NCBI RefSeq assembly: GCF_001274775.1
Contig: NZ_LGUE01000010.1
Span: 19,759 to 54,490 of the forward strand
DNA: 34,732 nt
Reading direction: 5' to 3'
From: Rossellomorea marisflavi
GTDB taxonomy: Bacteria; Bacillota; Bacilli; Bacillales; Bacillaceae_B
A program made the position numbers and the translations under genes. The stretch's first letter is position 1, and each line of letters begins with the position of its first letter. Shown one piece after another: positions 6,572 to 16,451 of the stretch. A model generated the notes under the pieces. That model made no database searches and was not told the origin of the DNA. It saw nothing but the letters and a program-made list of their open reading frames with translations.

Positions 6572-9500
6572 TCAGGCTTCATGAACTTCCGTTTTCAAAG
6601 CCTGGTCCAAATTCTTCACAATGTCATATGCCATATTGAACCATTTGTCTGCTTTCAGTCTTGTGGTATTGATGGAGATCTTGAGTTTGGACCCTTCCAT
6701 GCCGAGTCCTACGACCCTTCCGTGTTTCGAACAGATGTCGAATACCTTCGATCCATCGATGGCAGCCGTACCTTCAGGCGACATGAAGATGTTCACGCTC
6801 TTCTTATCCTGCTTGACGCTGTCGAGCCTTGTATTCCTCGCATAGACCTTCATTTCCGATATCAGGAACAGATAGCCCACTTCTTCAGGATATTCCCCGA
6901 ACCGGTCAAGGATCTCTTCTTCCAGCTCCTCAACTTCTTTAAGGGAAGAAAGGGCACGGAACCGTTTATACATCTCGATCTTTTGATGGCCGTCCTTGAT
7001 ATAGGTGTCCGGGATGTATGCATCAAGATCAAGATCGACCTCAAGTGAGGCTTCCGGTTGCTTCGGACGATCACCTTTACGCTCCTCGATCGCTTCTTTG
7101 AGCATCTGGGAATACAGATCGAAACCGACGGAATCAATGAACCCATGTTGCTGGGCTCCGAGCAGATTCCCCGCTCCCCGGATGGTCAAATCGCGCATGG
7201 CGATCTTGAACCCAGACCCGAGTTCCGTGAATTCCTTGATGGCCTGAAGCCTCTTCTCCGCCACCTCTGTCAGGACTTTGTCCTTGCGGTAGGTAAAGTA
7301 CGAGTACGCCACGCGGTTCGACCTTCCGACACGCCCCCTCAATTGATAGAGCTGGGAGAGACCCATTCGATCCGCATCAAAGACGATGAGAGTATTGACG
7401 TTCGGTATGTCGACCCCTGTCTCGATGATCGTCGTCGTGACGAGGACGTCGTATTCCCCTGCCAGGAAGCCGAGGATCACGGCTTCCAGTTCGTTTTCTG
7501 ACATCTGGCCGTGGGCATACGCCACCCTGGCATCCGGTACCAGCATCGAGATTTCGTCTGCCTTCCGCTCGATATCCTCGACGCGGTTGTATAGGAAGTA
7601 TACTTGACCATTACGTGCCATCTCACGTTCGATCGCCTCTTTGATGAGGGCGCCGTTGTACTCCATCACATAGGTCTGGACAGGAAAACGGTTCTCAGGC
7701 GGCGTTTCAATGACCGAGAGATCCCTCACTCCGAGCATGGACATGTGAAGGGTACGCGGTATCGGTGTAGCCGTGAGTGTCAGTACATCGATATTGGTTT
7801 TCAACTGTTTGATCTTTTCTTTATGTGTGACGCCGAATCGTTGTTCTTCATCAATGATGAGAAGGCCAAGGTCGCGGTATTGAATATCCTTCGATAAGAG
7901 CCTGTGGGTACCGACGACGATATCGACCGTGCCGTCTTTCAGGCCTTTCGTGGTCTCCTGTTGCTGCTTCCGCGTACGGAATCGGCTCAAGAGGCTGATC
8001 TCCACCGGGAAGTCCTGGAATCGTTCCTTGATGGTTTCATAATGCTGCTGAGCAAGGATCGTAGTCGGTACAAGGAGGGCGACCTGTTTCCCGTCGGCAA
8101 TGGCCTTGAAGGCCGCACGGATGGCAACTTCGGTCTTCCCGTATCCGACATCCCCGCACAGGAGGCGGTCCATGGGGCGCTCCCGCTCCATGTCCAGTTT
8201 GATTTCATGGATCGACCTGAGCTGATCTTCGGTTTCTTCGTATGGGAATGCAATTTCAAACTCTCTCTGCATGTCCCCATCAGGTGAGAAGGCGTATCCC
8301 TTCGCTGCTTCCCTTTCGGCATAAAGTTTGATGAGGTCATCGGCAATATCCTGGACGGAGGAAGCAACCTTCGATTTAACCTTCTTCCATTCGTTCCCGC
8401 CCAGTTTATACAGCTTCGGATCTTTATTCTCCGAGGCAACATATTTCTGGACCAGATCGATTTGATCGACTGGGACATAGAGCTTATCGCTGCCCTGGTA
8501 TTTCAGATGGAGATAGTCCTTGTGGACACCGTTTATCTCAAGCGTTTCAATACCAAGGTACTTCCCGATACCGTGATTCACATGGACGACGAGGTCTCCC
8601 ACCTTCAGCTCGGAATAACTCTTGATCCGCTCGGCATTGGACATCTTCTGCCGTCTCGGTTTTTTCTGCGTGCGCTTATTGAAGAGCTCCTCTTCCGTGA
8701 TGACGGCAAGCTTCTGCAGCGGAAGTTCAAAGCCATTCGTCAAACTTCCATTGATCATCTGGACTTTTCCGTTAAGAAGGCTACCACCATCTTTTACAAA
8801 TGCGATTTCGATCTGATAATCATCCAGTACGCGCTGAAGCTTTTTCACACGCTCTTCATCCGGCCCCAAGAGAACGACGGTATACTTTCCTTTTTTCCAC
8901 CGGTCGAGCTCAGCTTTCAACACATTCATCTGCCCGTGGAAGTTCTGCATGGGCTTGGTGGATACATTGAAGATGTTCTGAGGGCTCGTATTCGGTATTT
9001 GACGAAGGAACAGGGAGAAATACACCTTTGATCGTTTGGCATTGGATACAAGAGAGGCAAAAGGATGCGACACGACCATGTCATGGATGATCTGTCCCTC
9101 GGAGAGCAACGAGGTATACCATTCGGCTTCCTCTTTCTCAAGGGACTCGCTCATCTCCTGCACACGGCTGTACTCATCGAAGAAGAGGACGCCGTCTTCA
9201 GGCAGATAATCTAATAGACTAGCAGGCGTTTCATAGGCGAGGGACAGATACTTGAAGATCTGTTCCGGCACCTGACCGTTCTCAAGCTGCTCGACTTCAT
9301 GACCGATATATTCCGTCATCTTTTCTTTGACGCCTGCAGACTTGATCTTTTTCAAGCTTTTGGATAGACCTTTATTGATTTCTCCAATCAGCCGCTCGAT
9401 GTTCTGATAGGTGAGGAGAACCTCTGTGGCAGGTCCGATATCGACCGTCTTCAGTTTGTCGATGGACCGCTGATCCTCCACTGAAAACATGCGGATGGAA

Positions 9501-10105
9501 TCGATCTCCGTATCGAATAATTCAATTCGGACCGGATGCTGTGAAGTCAACGGGAAAATATCGACGATCCCTCCCCTGAGGCTGAATTCACCCGGCGTGC
9601 TTACCATACCTGCGCGCTGATAGCCCATCTGGACAAGCTGATTCAAGACCTCATCCAGATCGATGTCTTCACCTACGTTGAAACGGATCTGGTTCTTGAT
9701 CCACAGGTCCATCGGTGGCAGGATCTTTCTCAAGCCTGATACCGGGACGATGTACACTCCGTTCTGACGCTGGGAAAGCTTGTTCAGCACTTCGATCCTC
9801 TGGGCCCTGAGTTCCGGGCTCGCCACGCTCAGTTCAGCTGCTATCAGTTCGTTGGCTGAATATAGATAGACTTCATCCTCACTGAGGAACTGCACAAGAT
9901 CCTCATAGATTTTCTGTGCCTGGAACAGATTATGTGTGACAACGATCGTCGACCGCTTCGTCTGCAGATAAACATCTGCTATATAGGCGCTTCTGGAAGA
10001 ACCCGAAAGTCCTGCCACAAGCTGCTCTGAAAGACGTTCCTCGATCCCTGTGATCAGGGACTGGACTTCTTCGCTCTGATGGACATATGTTAGAATTCCT
10101 TTCAA
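6572..10105 (-). CDS. mfd: Mfd, transcription-repair coupling factor
   Basis: An 1177-residue DNA translocase, the same length as B. subtilis Mfd, that removes RNA polymerase stalled at lesions and recruits UvrA. The N-terminal third is UvrB-like. A central CarD-like RNA-polymerase interaction domain follows ([19 protein letters not shown]). The second half is a RecG-like motor with Walker [10 protein letters not shown], Walker [17 protein letters not shown] and the arginine-rich QLRGRVGRS motif, then the regulatory TRCF domain. I place the start at the TTG at 10105, 9 nt after GGGGAGGAG; an upstream in-frame ATG at 10123 lacks a ribosome site. It follows the fin terminator, so it probably has its own promoter, which is unclear (a TTTAAA-N16-TATATA pair lies upstream). 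Confidence 0.97.
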   Translation of the reverse strand: MKGILTYVHQSEEVQSLITGIEERLSEQLVAGLSGSSRSAYIADVYLQTKRSTIVVTHNLFQAQKIYEDLVQFLSEDEVYLYSANELIAAELSVASPELRAQRIEVLNKLSQRQNGVYIVPVSGLRKILPPMDLWIKNQIRFNVGEDIDLDEVLNQLVQMGYQRAGMVSTPGEFSLRGGIVDIFPLTSQHPVRIELFDTEIDSIRMFSVEDQRSIDKLKTVDIGPATEVLLTYQNIERLIGEINKGLSKSLKKIKSAGVKEKMTEYIGHEVEQLENGQVPEQIFKYLSLAYETPASLLDYLPEDGVLFFDEYSRVQEMSESLEKEEAEWYTSLLSEGQIIHDMVVSHPFASLVSNAKRSKVYFSLFLRQIPNTSPQNIFNVSTKPMQNFHGQMNVLKAELDRWKKGKYTVVLLGPDEERVKKLQRVLDDYQIEIAFVKDGGSLLNGKVQMINGSLTNGFELPLQKLAVITEEELFNKRTQKKPRRQKMSNAERIKSYSELKVGDLVVHVNHGIGKYLGIETLEINGVHKDYLHLKYQGSDKLYVPVDQIDLVQKYVASENKDPKLYKLGGNEWKKVKSKVASSVQDIADDLIKLYAEREAAKGYAFSPDGDMQREFEIAFPYEETEDQLRSIHEIKLDMERERPMDRLLCGDVGYGKTEVAIRAAFKAIADGKQVALLVPTTILAQQHYETIKERFQDFPVEISLLSRFRTRKQQQETTKGLKDGTVDIVVGTHRLLSKDIQYRDLGLLIIDEEQRFGVTHKEKIKQLKTNIDVLTLTATPIPRTLHMSMLGVRDLSVIETPPENRFPVQTYVMEYNGALIKEAIEREMARNGQVYFLYNRVEDIERKADEISMLVPDARVAYAHGQMSENELEAVILGFLAGEYDVLVTTTIIETGVDIPNVNTLIVFDADRMGLSQLYQLRGRVGRSNRVAYSYFTYRKDKVLTEVAEKRLQAIKEFTELGSGFKIAMRDLTIRGAGNLLGAQQHGFIDSVGFDLYSQMLKEAIEERKGDRPKQPEASLEVDLDLDAYIPDTYIKDGHQKIEMYKRFRALSSLKEVEELEEEILDRFGEYPEEVGYLFLISEMKVYARNTRLDSVKQDKKSVNIFMSPEGTAAIDGSKVFDICSKHGRVVGLGMEGSKLKISINTTRLKADKWFNMAYDIVKNLDQALKTEVHEA

Positions 10106-10164
10106 GAGTACGCTCCTCCCCATGTTTCAATCTATATATATGATCGTTCTTTCATATTTAAACA

Positions 10165-10192
10165 GAAAAATGCTTTGGTTCTTCACCAAAGC
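10165..10192 (-). terminator. Terminator of fin
   Basis: Stem GCTTTGG / CCAAAGC, then ATTTTT on the minus strand, 4 nt after the fin stop. Confidence 0.88.
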
Positions 10193-10195
10193 GTC

Positions 10196-10423
10196 TTACT
10201 GGATGATATGGTCCAACCCATGATAGTCAGGATACCGCTCAAGGCTTTCCTGACAGTCTTCACAAATGGTTTTAATCTCGATATCACCGTCATTCCGGTA
10301 ATGGATCATGTGCAGCCTCTCCTCATCCGATAGCCGATCAAGACCGAGGGTTTCCGAGTTGCATGCGTGGGTAAGGGTCCCGACCTTTGTACCGCAATGC
10401 CGGCACTGATAGTGAATAGCCAA
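10196..10423 (-). CDS. fin: Fin, anti-SigF factor (YabK)
   Basis: A 75-residue protein with two Cys pairs, C7-x2-C10 and C54-x2-C57, forming a predicted zinc ribbon, and the family-typical C-terminus YPDYHGLDHIIQ. Fin binds RNA polymerase and displaces SigF during the switch to SigG in the forespore. The start is TTG (10421-10423), 4 nt after GGAGGGAAGG; no ATG in frame gives a full-length protein. A close match to the SigG consensus lies upstream in the gap after pth, and a terminator follows, so it can be expressed separately from pth. Confidence 0.94.
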   Translation of the reverse strand: MAIHYQCRHCGTKVGTLTHACNSETLGLDRLSDEERLHMIHYRNDGDIEIKTICEDCQESLERYPDYHGLDHIIQ

Positions 10424-10455
10424 ATTTCCTTCCCTCCAAACCTTTTATTACCCAT

Positions 10456-10485
10456 TAGTATGAACGGCTTTGGAAGGAAGTATTC
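10456..10485 (-). promoter_or_regulatory. SigG/SigF-type promoter of fin
   Basis: GAATA (10481-10485), 18 bp, CATACTA (10456-10462) fits the SigG consensus GMATR-N18-CATNMTA exactly. fin is under SigF and SigG in B. subtilis. Confidence 0.8.
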
Positions 10486-10490
10486 ATTCA

Positions 10491-11048
10491 TCAGTTGAAG
10501 TGATTCATCACTTCGATGAACGGTTTTTCAAACCACGTTTTACATGCTTCCACGCTGGAAGTGATGACTTTGTCGAGCTCAACCTGATCTTCCTTGGAGA
10601 ACTTCCCGAGCACGTAATCAGGGACGCTCATCCCGTTTGTCGGTCGATCGATCCCGACTCGGATCCGGTTGAAGTTCTGAGAACCGAGATGGGCAATCGT
10701 GGATTTGATTCCATTATGACCGCCCGCGCTCCCTTTTTGCCGGAGGCGGATCTTACCGACGGGCAGATCCAGATCATCATAGATGACGAGGAGGTCTTCG
10801 TTGGCAATGTCGAAGTAATCCATCAGGGGAACGATGCTTTCACCTGAAAGGTTCATGAACGTAAGGGGCTTGAGAAGGACGATCTTCTCTCCGTTATGCC
10901 GATGAACCCCATAGACTCCCTTGAACTTCGACTGATCAAGGGGGGTGCCCAGGTTGTGGGCAAGGGCATCTATAATGTCGAACCCGATATTATGACGCGT
11001 TTGATCAAAGCGCGCTCCCGGGTTTCCTAATCCTACTATCAATTTCAT
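10491..11048 (-). CDS. pth: Peptidyl-tRNA hydrolase
   Basis: A 185-residue Pth (SpoVC in B. subtilis). It cleaves peptidyl-tRNA released from stalled ribosomes and is essential in most bacteria. The N-terminal [11 protein letters not shown], the TRHNIGF motif with catalytic His19, TFMNLSGES and the [13 protein letters not shown]...GGHNGIKS segments are all present. It lies 83 nt after ctc, beyond a terminator-like hairpin, so it may be expressed by read-through of that hairpin or from an unseen promoter. Confidence 0.97.
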   Translation of the reverse strand: MKLIVGLGNPGARFDQTRHNIGFDIIDALAHNLGTPLDQSKFKGVYGVHRHNGEKIVLLKPLTFMNLSGESIVPLMDYFDIANEDLLVIYDDLDLPVGKIRLRQKGSAGGHNGIKSTIAHLGSQNFNRIRVGIDRPTNGMSVPDYVLGKFSKEDQVELDKVITSSVEACKTWFEKPFIEVMNHFN

Positions 11049-11089
11049 TTCTTACACCTCGTTTTGACCTTATATCATTAGAATAACGC

Positions 11090-11118
11090 AAAAAGCGTAA
11101 CCTGCAAAAGGTTACGCT
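11090..11118 (-). terminator. Terminator/attenuator after ctc
   Basis: Perfect 9-bp stem AGCGTAACC / GGTTACGCT, then TTTTGCG on the minus strand. The short T run suggests partial termination before pth. Confidence 0.75.
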
Positions 11119-11131
11119 GTAAAACGTTAAA

Positions 11132-11785
11132 TTATTCTTCTTCGGATCCTTTTTCTGAAGAGGCTTCAGGCTCCCCGCCTTCTTCGCTTTCAGGAGAATC
11201 TTCTTCCTGCTTCTCGCCGGAATCAATGTCTTCCTCTTGACGCGGTGCAAGGACGGAAGCGATGGTTGTTTCGTCTTCATCGTTGATTGTGAAGTTATAT
11301 TGATCACGGATATCACCGATCGTGACGGTATCCCCGATTTGCAGTCCGGCGATATCGACTTCGATGCTGTCTGGGATATCAGATGGTTTCGCTGATACCG
11401 ATACCTCATACAGTGGTTGCTGAAGGACTCCGCCTTCTTTCACTCCTGCCGATTCACCCGATAGATCGATACGTACGTCAGCGTCAATTTCCTGTGACAT
11501 GTTGACTGCCAGGAAGTCCACGTGAGTGACGGCATCCTTGAGGTGGTCCTGTTGATAATCGTTCAGGATGACGTTTTGTTTGCTGCCGTCCACATTAAGG
11601 GAGATGATCCCGTTGCGTCCAACTTCGCGAATCGTCTTGATGAATGTAATCGCGTCGACCTCGATGGCCGTATTATCCGTTTTATACCCGTACACTACTG
11701 CAGGGATGCTTCCTTTATGTCGTAGTTCTGTTAGTGAAGAACGTTTGAAGTCTTTACGTTTGGTTGCTTTCAATTCTGTTGCCAT
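11132..11785 (-). CDS. ctc: Ctc, general stress L25/TL5 ribosomal protein
   Basis: A 217-residue protein of the bL25 family in its long (TL5/CTC) form. An N-terminal 5S-rRNA-binding beta barrel covers about residues 1-92 and a second domain about 98-185 (VSAKPSDIPDSIEVDI). A very acidic Glu/Ser-rich tail of about 30 residues follows. Ctc binds 5S rRNA in the 50S subunit and is induced by stress. An excellent SigB promoter sits upstream, as in B. subtilis, where ctc was the classic SigB reporter. It is separated from prs by a strong terminator. Confidence 0.96.
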   Translation of the reverse strand: MATELKATKRKDFKRSSLTELRHKGSIPAVVYGYKTDNTAIEVDAITFIKTIREVGRNGIISLNVDGSKQNVILNDYQQDHLKDAVTHVDFLAVNMSQEIDADVRIDLSGESAGVKEGGVLQQPLYEVSVSAKPSDIPDSIEVDIAGLQIGDTVTIGDIRDQYNFTINDEDETTIASVLAPRQEEDIDSGEKQEEDSPESEEGGEPEASSEKGSEEE

Positions 11786-11841
11786 AAGTTATCCAACACC
11801 TTCCCAAATTCGTTTAGATGAAAATTTCTATATCTATTTGT

Positions 11842-11866
11842 TTCCCCATTGAGTATCGATTTAAAC
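11842..11866 (-). promoter_or_regulatory. SigB promoter of ctc
   Basis: GTTTAA (11861-11866), 13 bp, GGGGAA (11842-11847) matches the SigB consensus GTTTAA-N12/14-GGGWAW in all fixed positions. It lies about 55 bp before the ctc start. Confidence 0.9.
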
Positions 11867-11955
11867 ATATCCACAGGCAGATCACCTTTTGGGAGCGGGA
11901 AGGATGCCTTCATATCAAGGCTTATGACCGTTTTAGCTTTTTCGTAGAAAAACGC

Positions 11956-11985
11956 AAAAAGATCCCCCAGTGATTCTGGGGGATC
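11956..11985 (-). terminator. Terminator of glmU-prs
   Basis: Perfect 10-bp stem GATCCCCCAG / CTGGGGGATC with a 5-nt loop, then five T, 11 nt after the prs stop. Confidence 0.95.
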
Positions 11986-11996
11986 CTTTCAAAACA

Positions 11997-12956
11997 TCAA
12001 TCGAACAACGTGCTGACAGATTGCTGCTCATAGACGCGGATGATCGCTTCACTGATGAGCGGTGCAACGGAAAGCTGTTTGATTTTACCGATCTTTTTCT
12101 CGTCTCCGAGAGGAATGGAGTTCGTGACAACAAGTTCTTTGATCATGGAGTTATCAATGCGCTCGATGGCAGGACCTGAAAGGACAGGATGCGTACAGCA
12201 TGCATATACTTCCTTCGCTCCATTTTCCACAAGGGCATTGGCTGCCAGGGTGATGGTTCCAGCCGTATCGATGATGTCATCGATGAGGATGGCCACTTTT
12301 CCATCGATATTCCCGACAATATTCATGACTTCCGCTACGTTTGGACGCGGACGGCGTTTGTCGATGATGGCGATTGGTGCTTTGAGTCTTTCTGCAAGCT
12401 TACGGGCACGTGTCACTCCTCCGTGGTCAGGGGATACGATCACGAGGTCATCACGGTTGAAGTCTCTCTTCTCGAAATAATCCGCAAGAATCGGAACACC
12501 CATAAGGTGATCGATGAGGATATCGAAGAAACCTTGAATCTGTGGAGCATGAAGATCAAGTGTGATGACGCGGTCTGCTCCAGCCGTTTCAAGCAGGTTC
12601 GCCACAAGCTTCGCCGTGATTGGCTCACGGGCACGCGCTTTACGGTCCTGACGGGCATAACCGTAGTATGGCATAACGATGCTGATTGTTTTAGCAGACG
12701 CACGTTTAAGGGCATCCACCATGATCAGAAGTTCCATGAGGTTTTCGTTCACCGGTTCGCAAGTCGATTGAATGACGAATACATCACAGCCACGGATGCT
12801 TTCTTCGATATTGATCTGGATTTCCCCATCGCTGAATCGTTTAACAGATGATTTACCGAGTTCCACGCCTACTTCATCAGCGATTTCCTTCGCTAGATGG
12901 TAGTTGGAATTAAGAGAGAATATTTTAAGCTTCGAATTAGTATAAGAGTTTGGCAT
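11997..12956 (-). CDS. prs: Ribose-phosphate pyrophosphokinase (PRPP synthetase)
   Basis: A 319-residue class I PRPP synthetase. It makes 5-phosphoribosyl 1-pyrophosphate from ribose 5-phosphate and ATP, feeding purine, pyrimidine, NAD, His and Trp synthesis. It has the [12 protein letters not shown]-loop segment, [32 protein letters not shown] and the PRPP-binding loop DDIIDTAGT. It follows glmU by 13 nt in the glmU-prs operon, and a strong terminator follows. purR, whose product senses PRPP, is encoded 2.6 kb away. Confidence 0.98.
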   Translation of the reverse strand: MPNSYTNSKLKIFSLNSNYHLAKEIADEVGVELGKSSVKRFSDGEIQINIEESIRGCDVFVIQSTCEPVNENLMELLIMVDALKRASAKTISIVMPYYGYARQDRKARAREPITAKLVANLLETAGADRVITLDLHAPQIQGFFDILIDHLMGVPILADYFEKRDFNRDDLVIVSPDHGGVTRARKLAERLKAPIAIIDKRRPRPNVAEVMNIVGNIDGKVAILIDDIIDTAGTITLAANALVENGAKEVYACCTHPVLSGPAIERIDNSMIKELVVTNSIPLGDEKKIGKIKQLSVAPLISEAIIRVYEQQSVSTLFD

Positions 12957-12969
12957 GGTGGACCTCCAA

Positions 12970-14343
12970 TTATTTCTTATGATTTAGATTTTGAGCATAA
13001 TTTTCTTTGTTTACCTGGCGTGCTCTTGCGATAGAGAGTGCCTCACCCGGTACGTCTTCCGTGATGGTCGACCCGGCAGCCACATAGGCGCCCTGTCCGA
13101 TCGTCACCGGTGCCACGAGGTTCGAGTTGCAGCCTACGAATACACCATCCTCGATTTTGGTGAGGAATTTATTCTTCCCGTCATAGTTCACTGTGATGGA
13201 GCCACAGCCGAGATTCACGTCACTGCCTACCTCGGCATCGCCGATGTAGCTGAGATGGGACGCTTTGCTTCCTTTTCCGAATGAAGCCTTTTTAATCTCG
13301 ACAAAGTTTCCGATCTTCACTTCATCGCCGATGTTCGAAGCCGGTCGGATATGAGCGAATGGACCGATCTGGACATCTGCTCCTATGAAACTATCGTGTG
13401 CGACGGATTGTCTCAGGACAGTGCGATCGCCAATTGTGCAATCCTTCACTTCCGTATTCGGTCCGACCACTGCATCCTCACCGATGACTGTGTTCCCCTT
13501 GAGCACCGTCCCTGGCAGGATGACCGTATCTCTCCCTATCGTAATATCTGAATCAATGTACGTATTTTTTGGATCTTTGATGGTTACACCATTTCTCATA
13601 TGAAATTCGTTGATGCGCCCTTGCATGGTGATCTCGGCCTGTGCCAAGGCCACTCGATCATTCACACCCAGCGTTTCAGCGAAATCGCCTGTTTGATATG
13701 CGCTGACAATCTCTCCTTCGGCCTTAAGGATCTCAATCACATCCGGGAGGTAATATTCCCCTTGGACATTATCATTCGATACCTTCGTCAAAGCCTCGAA
13801 AAGAGCTTTATTGTCAAAGCAGTACGTTCCCGTATTGATCTCCTTCACGCGTCGCTCTTCGTCTGTCGCATCTTTATGCTCAACGATCCGCTCGACCAAT
13901 CCCTGATCATTACGGATGATACGTCCATATCCATCCGGAGCTTCCGTATGCCCTGTAAGGATGGTCGCCTTCGCGCCGAGACTTTCATGATGCGCCACCA
14001 GCGCTTCCATCGTCTCTCCCTTGATGAGGGGAGTATCTCCGCATACGACTAAAGTAGTGCCTTCCAGATTCCCTAACACATCTTCCGACTGCCTTACCGC
14101 ATGAGCCGTTCCCAGCTGCTCCGCCTGCAGGGCAAAGTCACTCTTCCCTTCAAGATGGGACTTGACGAGCTCTGCACCATGGCCGACGACCGTGACCGTC
14201 TTTTCCACGTTCAATGTGGAAATATGATCGACCACATGCTCAACCATGGGCTTCCCGCACACCTGATGAAGCACTTTATATAGCTTGGACTTCATCCGGG
14301 TCCCCTGACCGGCAGCTAAAATAACGGCATATCTATTTGTCAT
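12970..14343 (-). CDS. glmU: GlmU, bifunctional GlcN-1-P acetyltransferase / GlcNAc-1-P uridyltransferase
   Basis: A 457-residue enzyme giving UDP-GlcNAc for peptidoglycan and teichoic acid. The N-terminal nucleotidyltransferase domain has [18 protein letters not shown]; about residues 230-457 form a left-handed beta-helix of hexapeptide repeats with the acetyltransferase site ([24 protein letters not shown] spans it). I chose the ATG at 14343, 7 nt after TTGGAGG; an in-frame ATG ten codons earlier has no such site. It is the first gene of glmU-prs with its own SigA promoter. Confidence 0.97.
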   Translation of the reverse strand: MTNRYAVILAAGQGTRMKSKLYKVLHQVCGKPMVEHVVDHISTLNVEKTVTVVGHGAELVKSHLEGKSDFALQAEQLGTAHAVRQSEDVLGNLEGTTLVVCGDTPLIKGETMEALVAHHESLGAKATILTGHTEAPDGYGRIIRNDQGLVERIVEHKDATDEERRVKEINTGTYCFDNKALFEALTKVSNDNVQGEYYLPDVIEILKAEGEIVSAYQTGDFAETLGVNDRVALAQAEITMQGRINEFHMRNGVTIKDPKNTYIDSDITIGRDTVILPGTVLKGNTVIGEDAVVGPNTEVKDCTIGDRTVLRQSVAHDSFIGADVQIGPFAHIRPASNIGDEVKIGNFVEIKKASFGKGSKASHLSYIGDAEVGSDVNLGCGSITVNYDGKNKFLTKIEDGVFVGCNSNLVAPVTIGQGAYVAAGSTITEDVPGEALSIARARQVNKENYAQNLNHKK

Positions 14344-14377
14344 CTCGGATCCTCCAATAACCTTTTTATCCATAACG

Positions 14378-14406
14378 AATATATCCTAAAAACTCTACCA
14401 TTTCAA
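14378..14406 (-). promoter_or_regulatory. SigA promoter of glmU-prs
   Basis: TTGAAA (14401-14406), 17 bp, TATATT (14378-14383), 35 bp before the glmU start codon. Confidence 0.75.
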
Positions 14407-14613
14407 GGATTCCTCTAAAAGTACATATATTTGTTAAAGGAGAGGATGCATGCATGGAAGAGGAAAAATGTCACCCTGAAAATTGAAAGCGATTCATCCA
14501 TGGGAAACCCCTCCAGATGCACAATCACCCATTTTTTGAAAAAAGTTCACAAAAACCGGTTTACCCCTCCCGTTAGAGGGTATAAGGTAAGCGAAACAAA
14601 AACCCCCGCACAT

Positions 14614-14644
14614 AAAAAAAGAGCCTTACATAGTAGTAGGCTCT
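14614..14644 (-). terminator. Terminator of yabJ-spoVG
   Basis: Stem AGAGCC / GGCTCT (extendable by imperfect pairs), then seven T on the minus strand, 15 nt after the spoVG stop. Confidence 0.85.
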
Positions 14645-14659
14645 AGATGCATTCAATTC

Positions 14660-14953
14660 TTAAGAAGCCCCCGCTTCTTCCAGTTCTACTTCTTCTAACT
14701 CACCTAGACGATGATACTCTTCTAAAACAGCATCTTGGATCTTACCTCGGGTACCTGAATTAATCGGGTGGGCGATATCTCGGAATTCCCCATCAGGAGT
14801 GCGCTTACTTGGCATTGCCACAAATAAGCCATTGTTCCCATCGATCACACGGATGTCGTGTACGACAAATTCATTATCCAACGTGATAGATGCAATCGCT
14901 CTCATTCGGCCATCGGTGTTAACACGGCGTAATCTTACGTCTGTCACTTCCAT
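14660..14953 (-). CDS. spoVG: SpoVG, RNA/DNA-binding regulator
   Basis: A 97-residue protein almost identical to B. subtilis SpoVG ([37 protein letters not shown]). SpoVG acts in septum and cortex control in sporulation and binds nucleic acid in several Gram-positives. The acidic tail [14 protein letters not shown] ends the protein. The start is the ATG 6 nt after AAGGTGGTG; an in-frame GTG four codons earlier lies inside the ribosome site. A near-consensus SigH promoter precedes it, and upstream read-through from yabJ is limited by a terminator. Confidence 0.98.
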   Translation of the reverse strand: MEVTDVRLRRVNTDGRMRAIASITLDNEFVVHDIRVIDGNNGLFVAMPSKRTPDGEFRDIAHPINSGTRGKIQDAVLEEYHRLGELEEVELEEAGAS

Positions 14954-14992
14954 TCTGTTCACCACCTTTTCCCTAGATGAAATCTACTGTAT

Positions 14993-15021
14993 GTATTCAA
15001 CATTTTTTTGAATATTCCTTC
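14993..15021 (-). promoter_or_regulatory. SigH promoter of spoVG
   Basis: GAAGGAATA (15013-15021), 11 bp, GTTGAATAC (14993-15001) matches the SigH pattern RNAGGAWWW-N11/12-RNNGAATWW. An A/T-rich tract (15022-15080) lies just upstream, like the AT box that boosts spoVG and is targeted by AbrB in B. subtilis. Confidence 0.88.
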
Positions 15022-15127
15022 TTAAAGATCATATTTTTTTCAAAATTTTATTTTATTATCCGTATTTTTCTATTTCAAAGGAACTAGTCTTCTTTTGAAA
15101 TGGTACCGTTTGCATGCTCAACCTCAT

Positions 15128-15158
15128 AAAAAAACACCCGTGAAGCGTTACTTCACGA
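15128..15158 (-). terminator. Terminator of purR-yabJ
   Basis: Stem CGTGAAG / CTTCACG, loop TAACG, then GGGTGTTTTTTT. The yabJ stop codon TAA (15148-15150) is in the hairpin loop. Confidence 0.85.
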
Positions 15159-15522
15159 GTGCGATGACTTCTATTTCCACCAGTGCGTCCTTCGGCAGCT
15201 TCGCTACCTCCACACAGGACCTGGCCGGTTTATGAGAGCTGAAATACTCTCCGTACACTTCATTGATTGAACCGAAATCATCCATGTTCTTGATGAATAC
15301 GGTCGCCTTCACGACGGATTCAAGGCTTGCACCGGCTTCTTTAAGCACGGCTTGGAGATTGCGGAACACTTGATGTGTCTGCGCCTGCACGTCTCCTTCT
15401 ACCATCATCCCTTCCGGAGTCAATGGGATCTGCCCAGAACTGTAGAACAGATTATTCACCACGATTCCCTGAGAGTATGGTCCGATGGCTGCAGGTGCCT
15501 GATTCGTTGAAACTGTACGCAT
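15148..15522 (-). CDS. ridA: YabJ/RidA, enamine/imine deaminase
   Basis: A 124-residue Rid-family (YjgF/YER057c/UK114) protein that hydrolyses reactive 2-aminoacrylate and related imines from PLP enzymes. Family marks are IGPYSQG, the [10 protein letters not shown] turn, and C-terminal [20 protein letters not shown] with the conserved Arg. It lies 20 nt after purR and in B. subtilis is needed for full PurR repression and co-transcribed with it. Confidence 0.97.
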   Translation of the reverse strand: MRTVSTNQAPAAIGPYSQGIVVNNLFYSSGQIPLTPEGMMVEGDVQAQTHQVFRNLQAVLKEAGASLESVVKATVFIKNMDDFGSINEVYGEYFSSHKPARSCVEVAKLPKDALVEIEVIALVK

Positions 15523-15542
15523 TGGTATTCCTCCTCATGTCT

Positions 15543-16379
15543 TTATGGTAAAAACGTTACCCCTGACTGAAAGTAATTCCCCTCCGTCAACGAAATCTGT
15601 TTATCCCGTTCATTGACTTCCGACAGCTTCAGGATGGAAACATAGTCATCCACCAGTCGTTCGTCCAACGTGTCCGATTCGACAAGGACCCCGATCCCCG
15701 AGAGGGTTGCAGAGAATTCCTCCAGCAGATTCTTCATTCCGTTGACCGTGCCACCGGCCTTCATGAAATCATCGACGACCAATACCTTTGATCCTTCTTT
15801 CAAGCTTCGCTTTGAAAGGACCATGGATTGGATCCGCTTTGAAGACCCCGACACGTAATTGATGCTCACAGTGGACCCTTCTGTTACGCGGCTGTCGCGA
15901 CGGACGATCACAACGGGCACGTTCAGGAACGATGCAATGGCATTGGCAATGGGAATCCCTTTGGTCGCCACCGTCATGATGACGTCGATTTCCTTTTCAG
16001 CGAATGCAGAAGCGAGCATTTTCCCTACCTTCTTCATCAGCTGAGGATTTCCCAGAAGATCGGTCATGAACAAATATCCCCCCGGCAGGAGGCGATCTGA
16101 ACTTTCCATATGTTCGCAAAGCTCACTGACGATCGCCTTTGCTTCCTCCGTATTCACCTTGGGGATATATTTCACTCCGCCCGCTGCCCCTGGAACCGTC
16201 TGGACCGTGCCTACCCCGCGCCCCTCGAATGTCTCCTTGATGATGGTCAGGTCTTCGCTGATGGAAGACTTGGCTGAACCGTACCGCTCAGAGAAAAAAG
16301 TCAAAGGGACAAGCTGATGAGGACGATCCAACATGTAATGGGTCATGTCGATTAATCGCTCACTTCGTTTAAACTTCAC
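15543..16379 (-). CDS. purR: PurR, purine repressor
   Basis: A 278-residue repressor of the PurR/phosphoribosyltransferase family. A winged-helix N-terminus (KFKRSERLIDMTHYM; ERYGSAKSSISEDLTII) is fused to a PRT-like domain with PRPP-binding loop VLVVDDFMKAGGT. PRPP binding relieves DNA binding, so purine genes are repressed when PRPP is low. I place the start at the GTG at 16379, 8 nt after GGGAGG; an in-frame ATG at 16424 lies upstream of that site. Two PurBox-like sequences cover the promoter region, suggesting autoregulation. Confidence 0.95.
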   Translation of the reverse strand: MKFKRSERLIDMTHYMLDRPHQLVPLTFFSERYGSAKSSISEDLTIIKETFEGRGVGTVQTVPGAAGGVKYIPKVNTEEAKAIVSELCEHMESSDRLLPGGYLFMTDLLGNPQLMKKVGKMLASAFAEKEIDVIMTVATKGIPIANAIASFLNVPVVIVRRDSRVTEGSTVSINYVSGSSKRIQSMVLSKRSLKEGSKVLVVDDFMKAGGTVNGMKNLLEEFSATLSGIGVLVESDTLDERLVDDYVSILKLSEVNERDKQISLTEGNYFQSGVTFLP

Positions 16380-16393
16380 TAAAGAAACCTCCC

Positions 16394-16438
16394 GAATCCG
16401 AATAATGTAATGTAAATATATCATTATTATACGGATTT
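16394..16438. promoter_or_regulatory. Putative PurBox pair upstream of purR
   Basis: GAATCCGAATAAT (16394-16406, plus) and AAATCCGTATAAT (16426-16438, minus) each match AWWWCCGAACWWT at 11 of 13 positions and face each other, as PurR operators do. The second departs inside the CGAA core, so the match is imperfect. Confidence 0.45.
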
Positions 16439-16451
16439 AGGCAAGGACCTC

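Larger units (their letters stand above)
14344..14659. other. glmU-spoVG intergenic region
   Basis: The gap holds the glmU promoter at one end and the spoVG terminator at the other. Between them are a 10-bp palindrome AAACCGGTTT (14553-14562) and a weak C/G-rich hairpin, with no credible gene. Confidence 0.55.

Noticed and set aside
14553..14562. Palindrome AAACCGGTTT
   Set aside because: A 10-bp palindrome alone is not enough to call an operator.
14431..14646. 71-residue frame on the plus strand between glmU and spoVG, with an AAAGGAGAG-like site
   Set aside because: It runs through the spoVG terminator and over the glmU promoter region, has an unlikely composition, and there is no matching gene in the equivalent B. 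subtilis gap.
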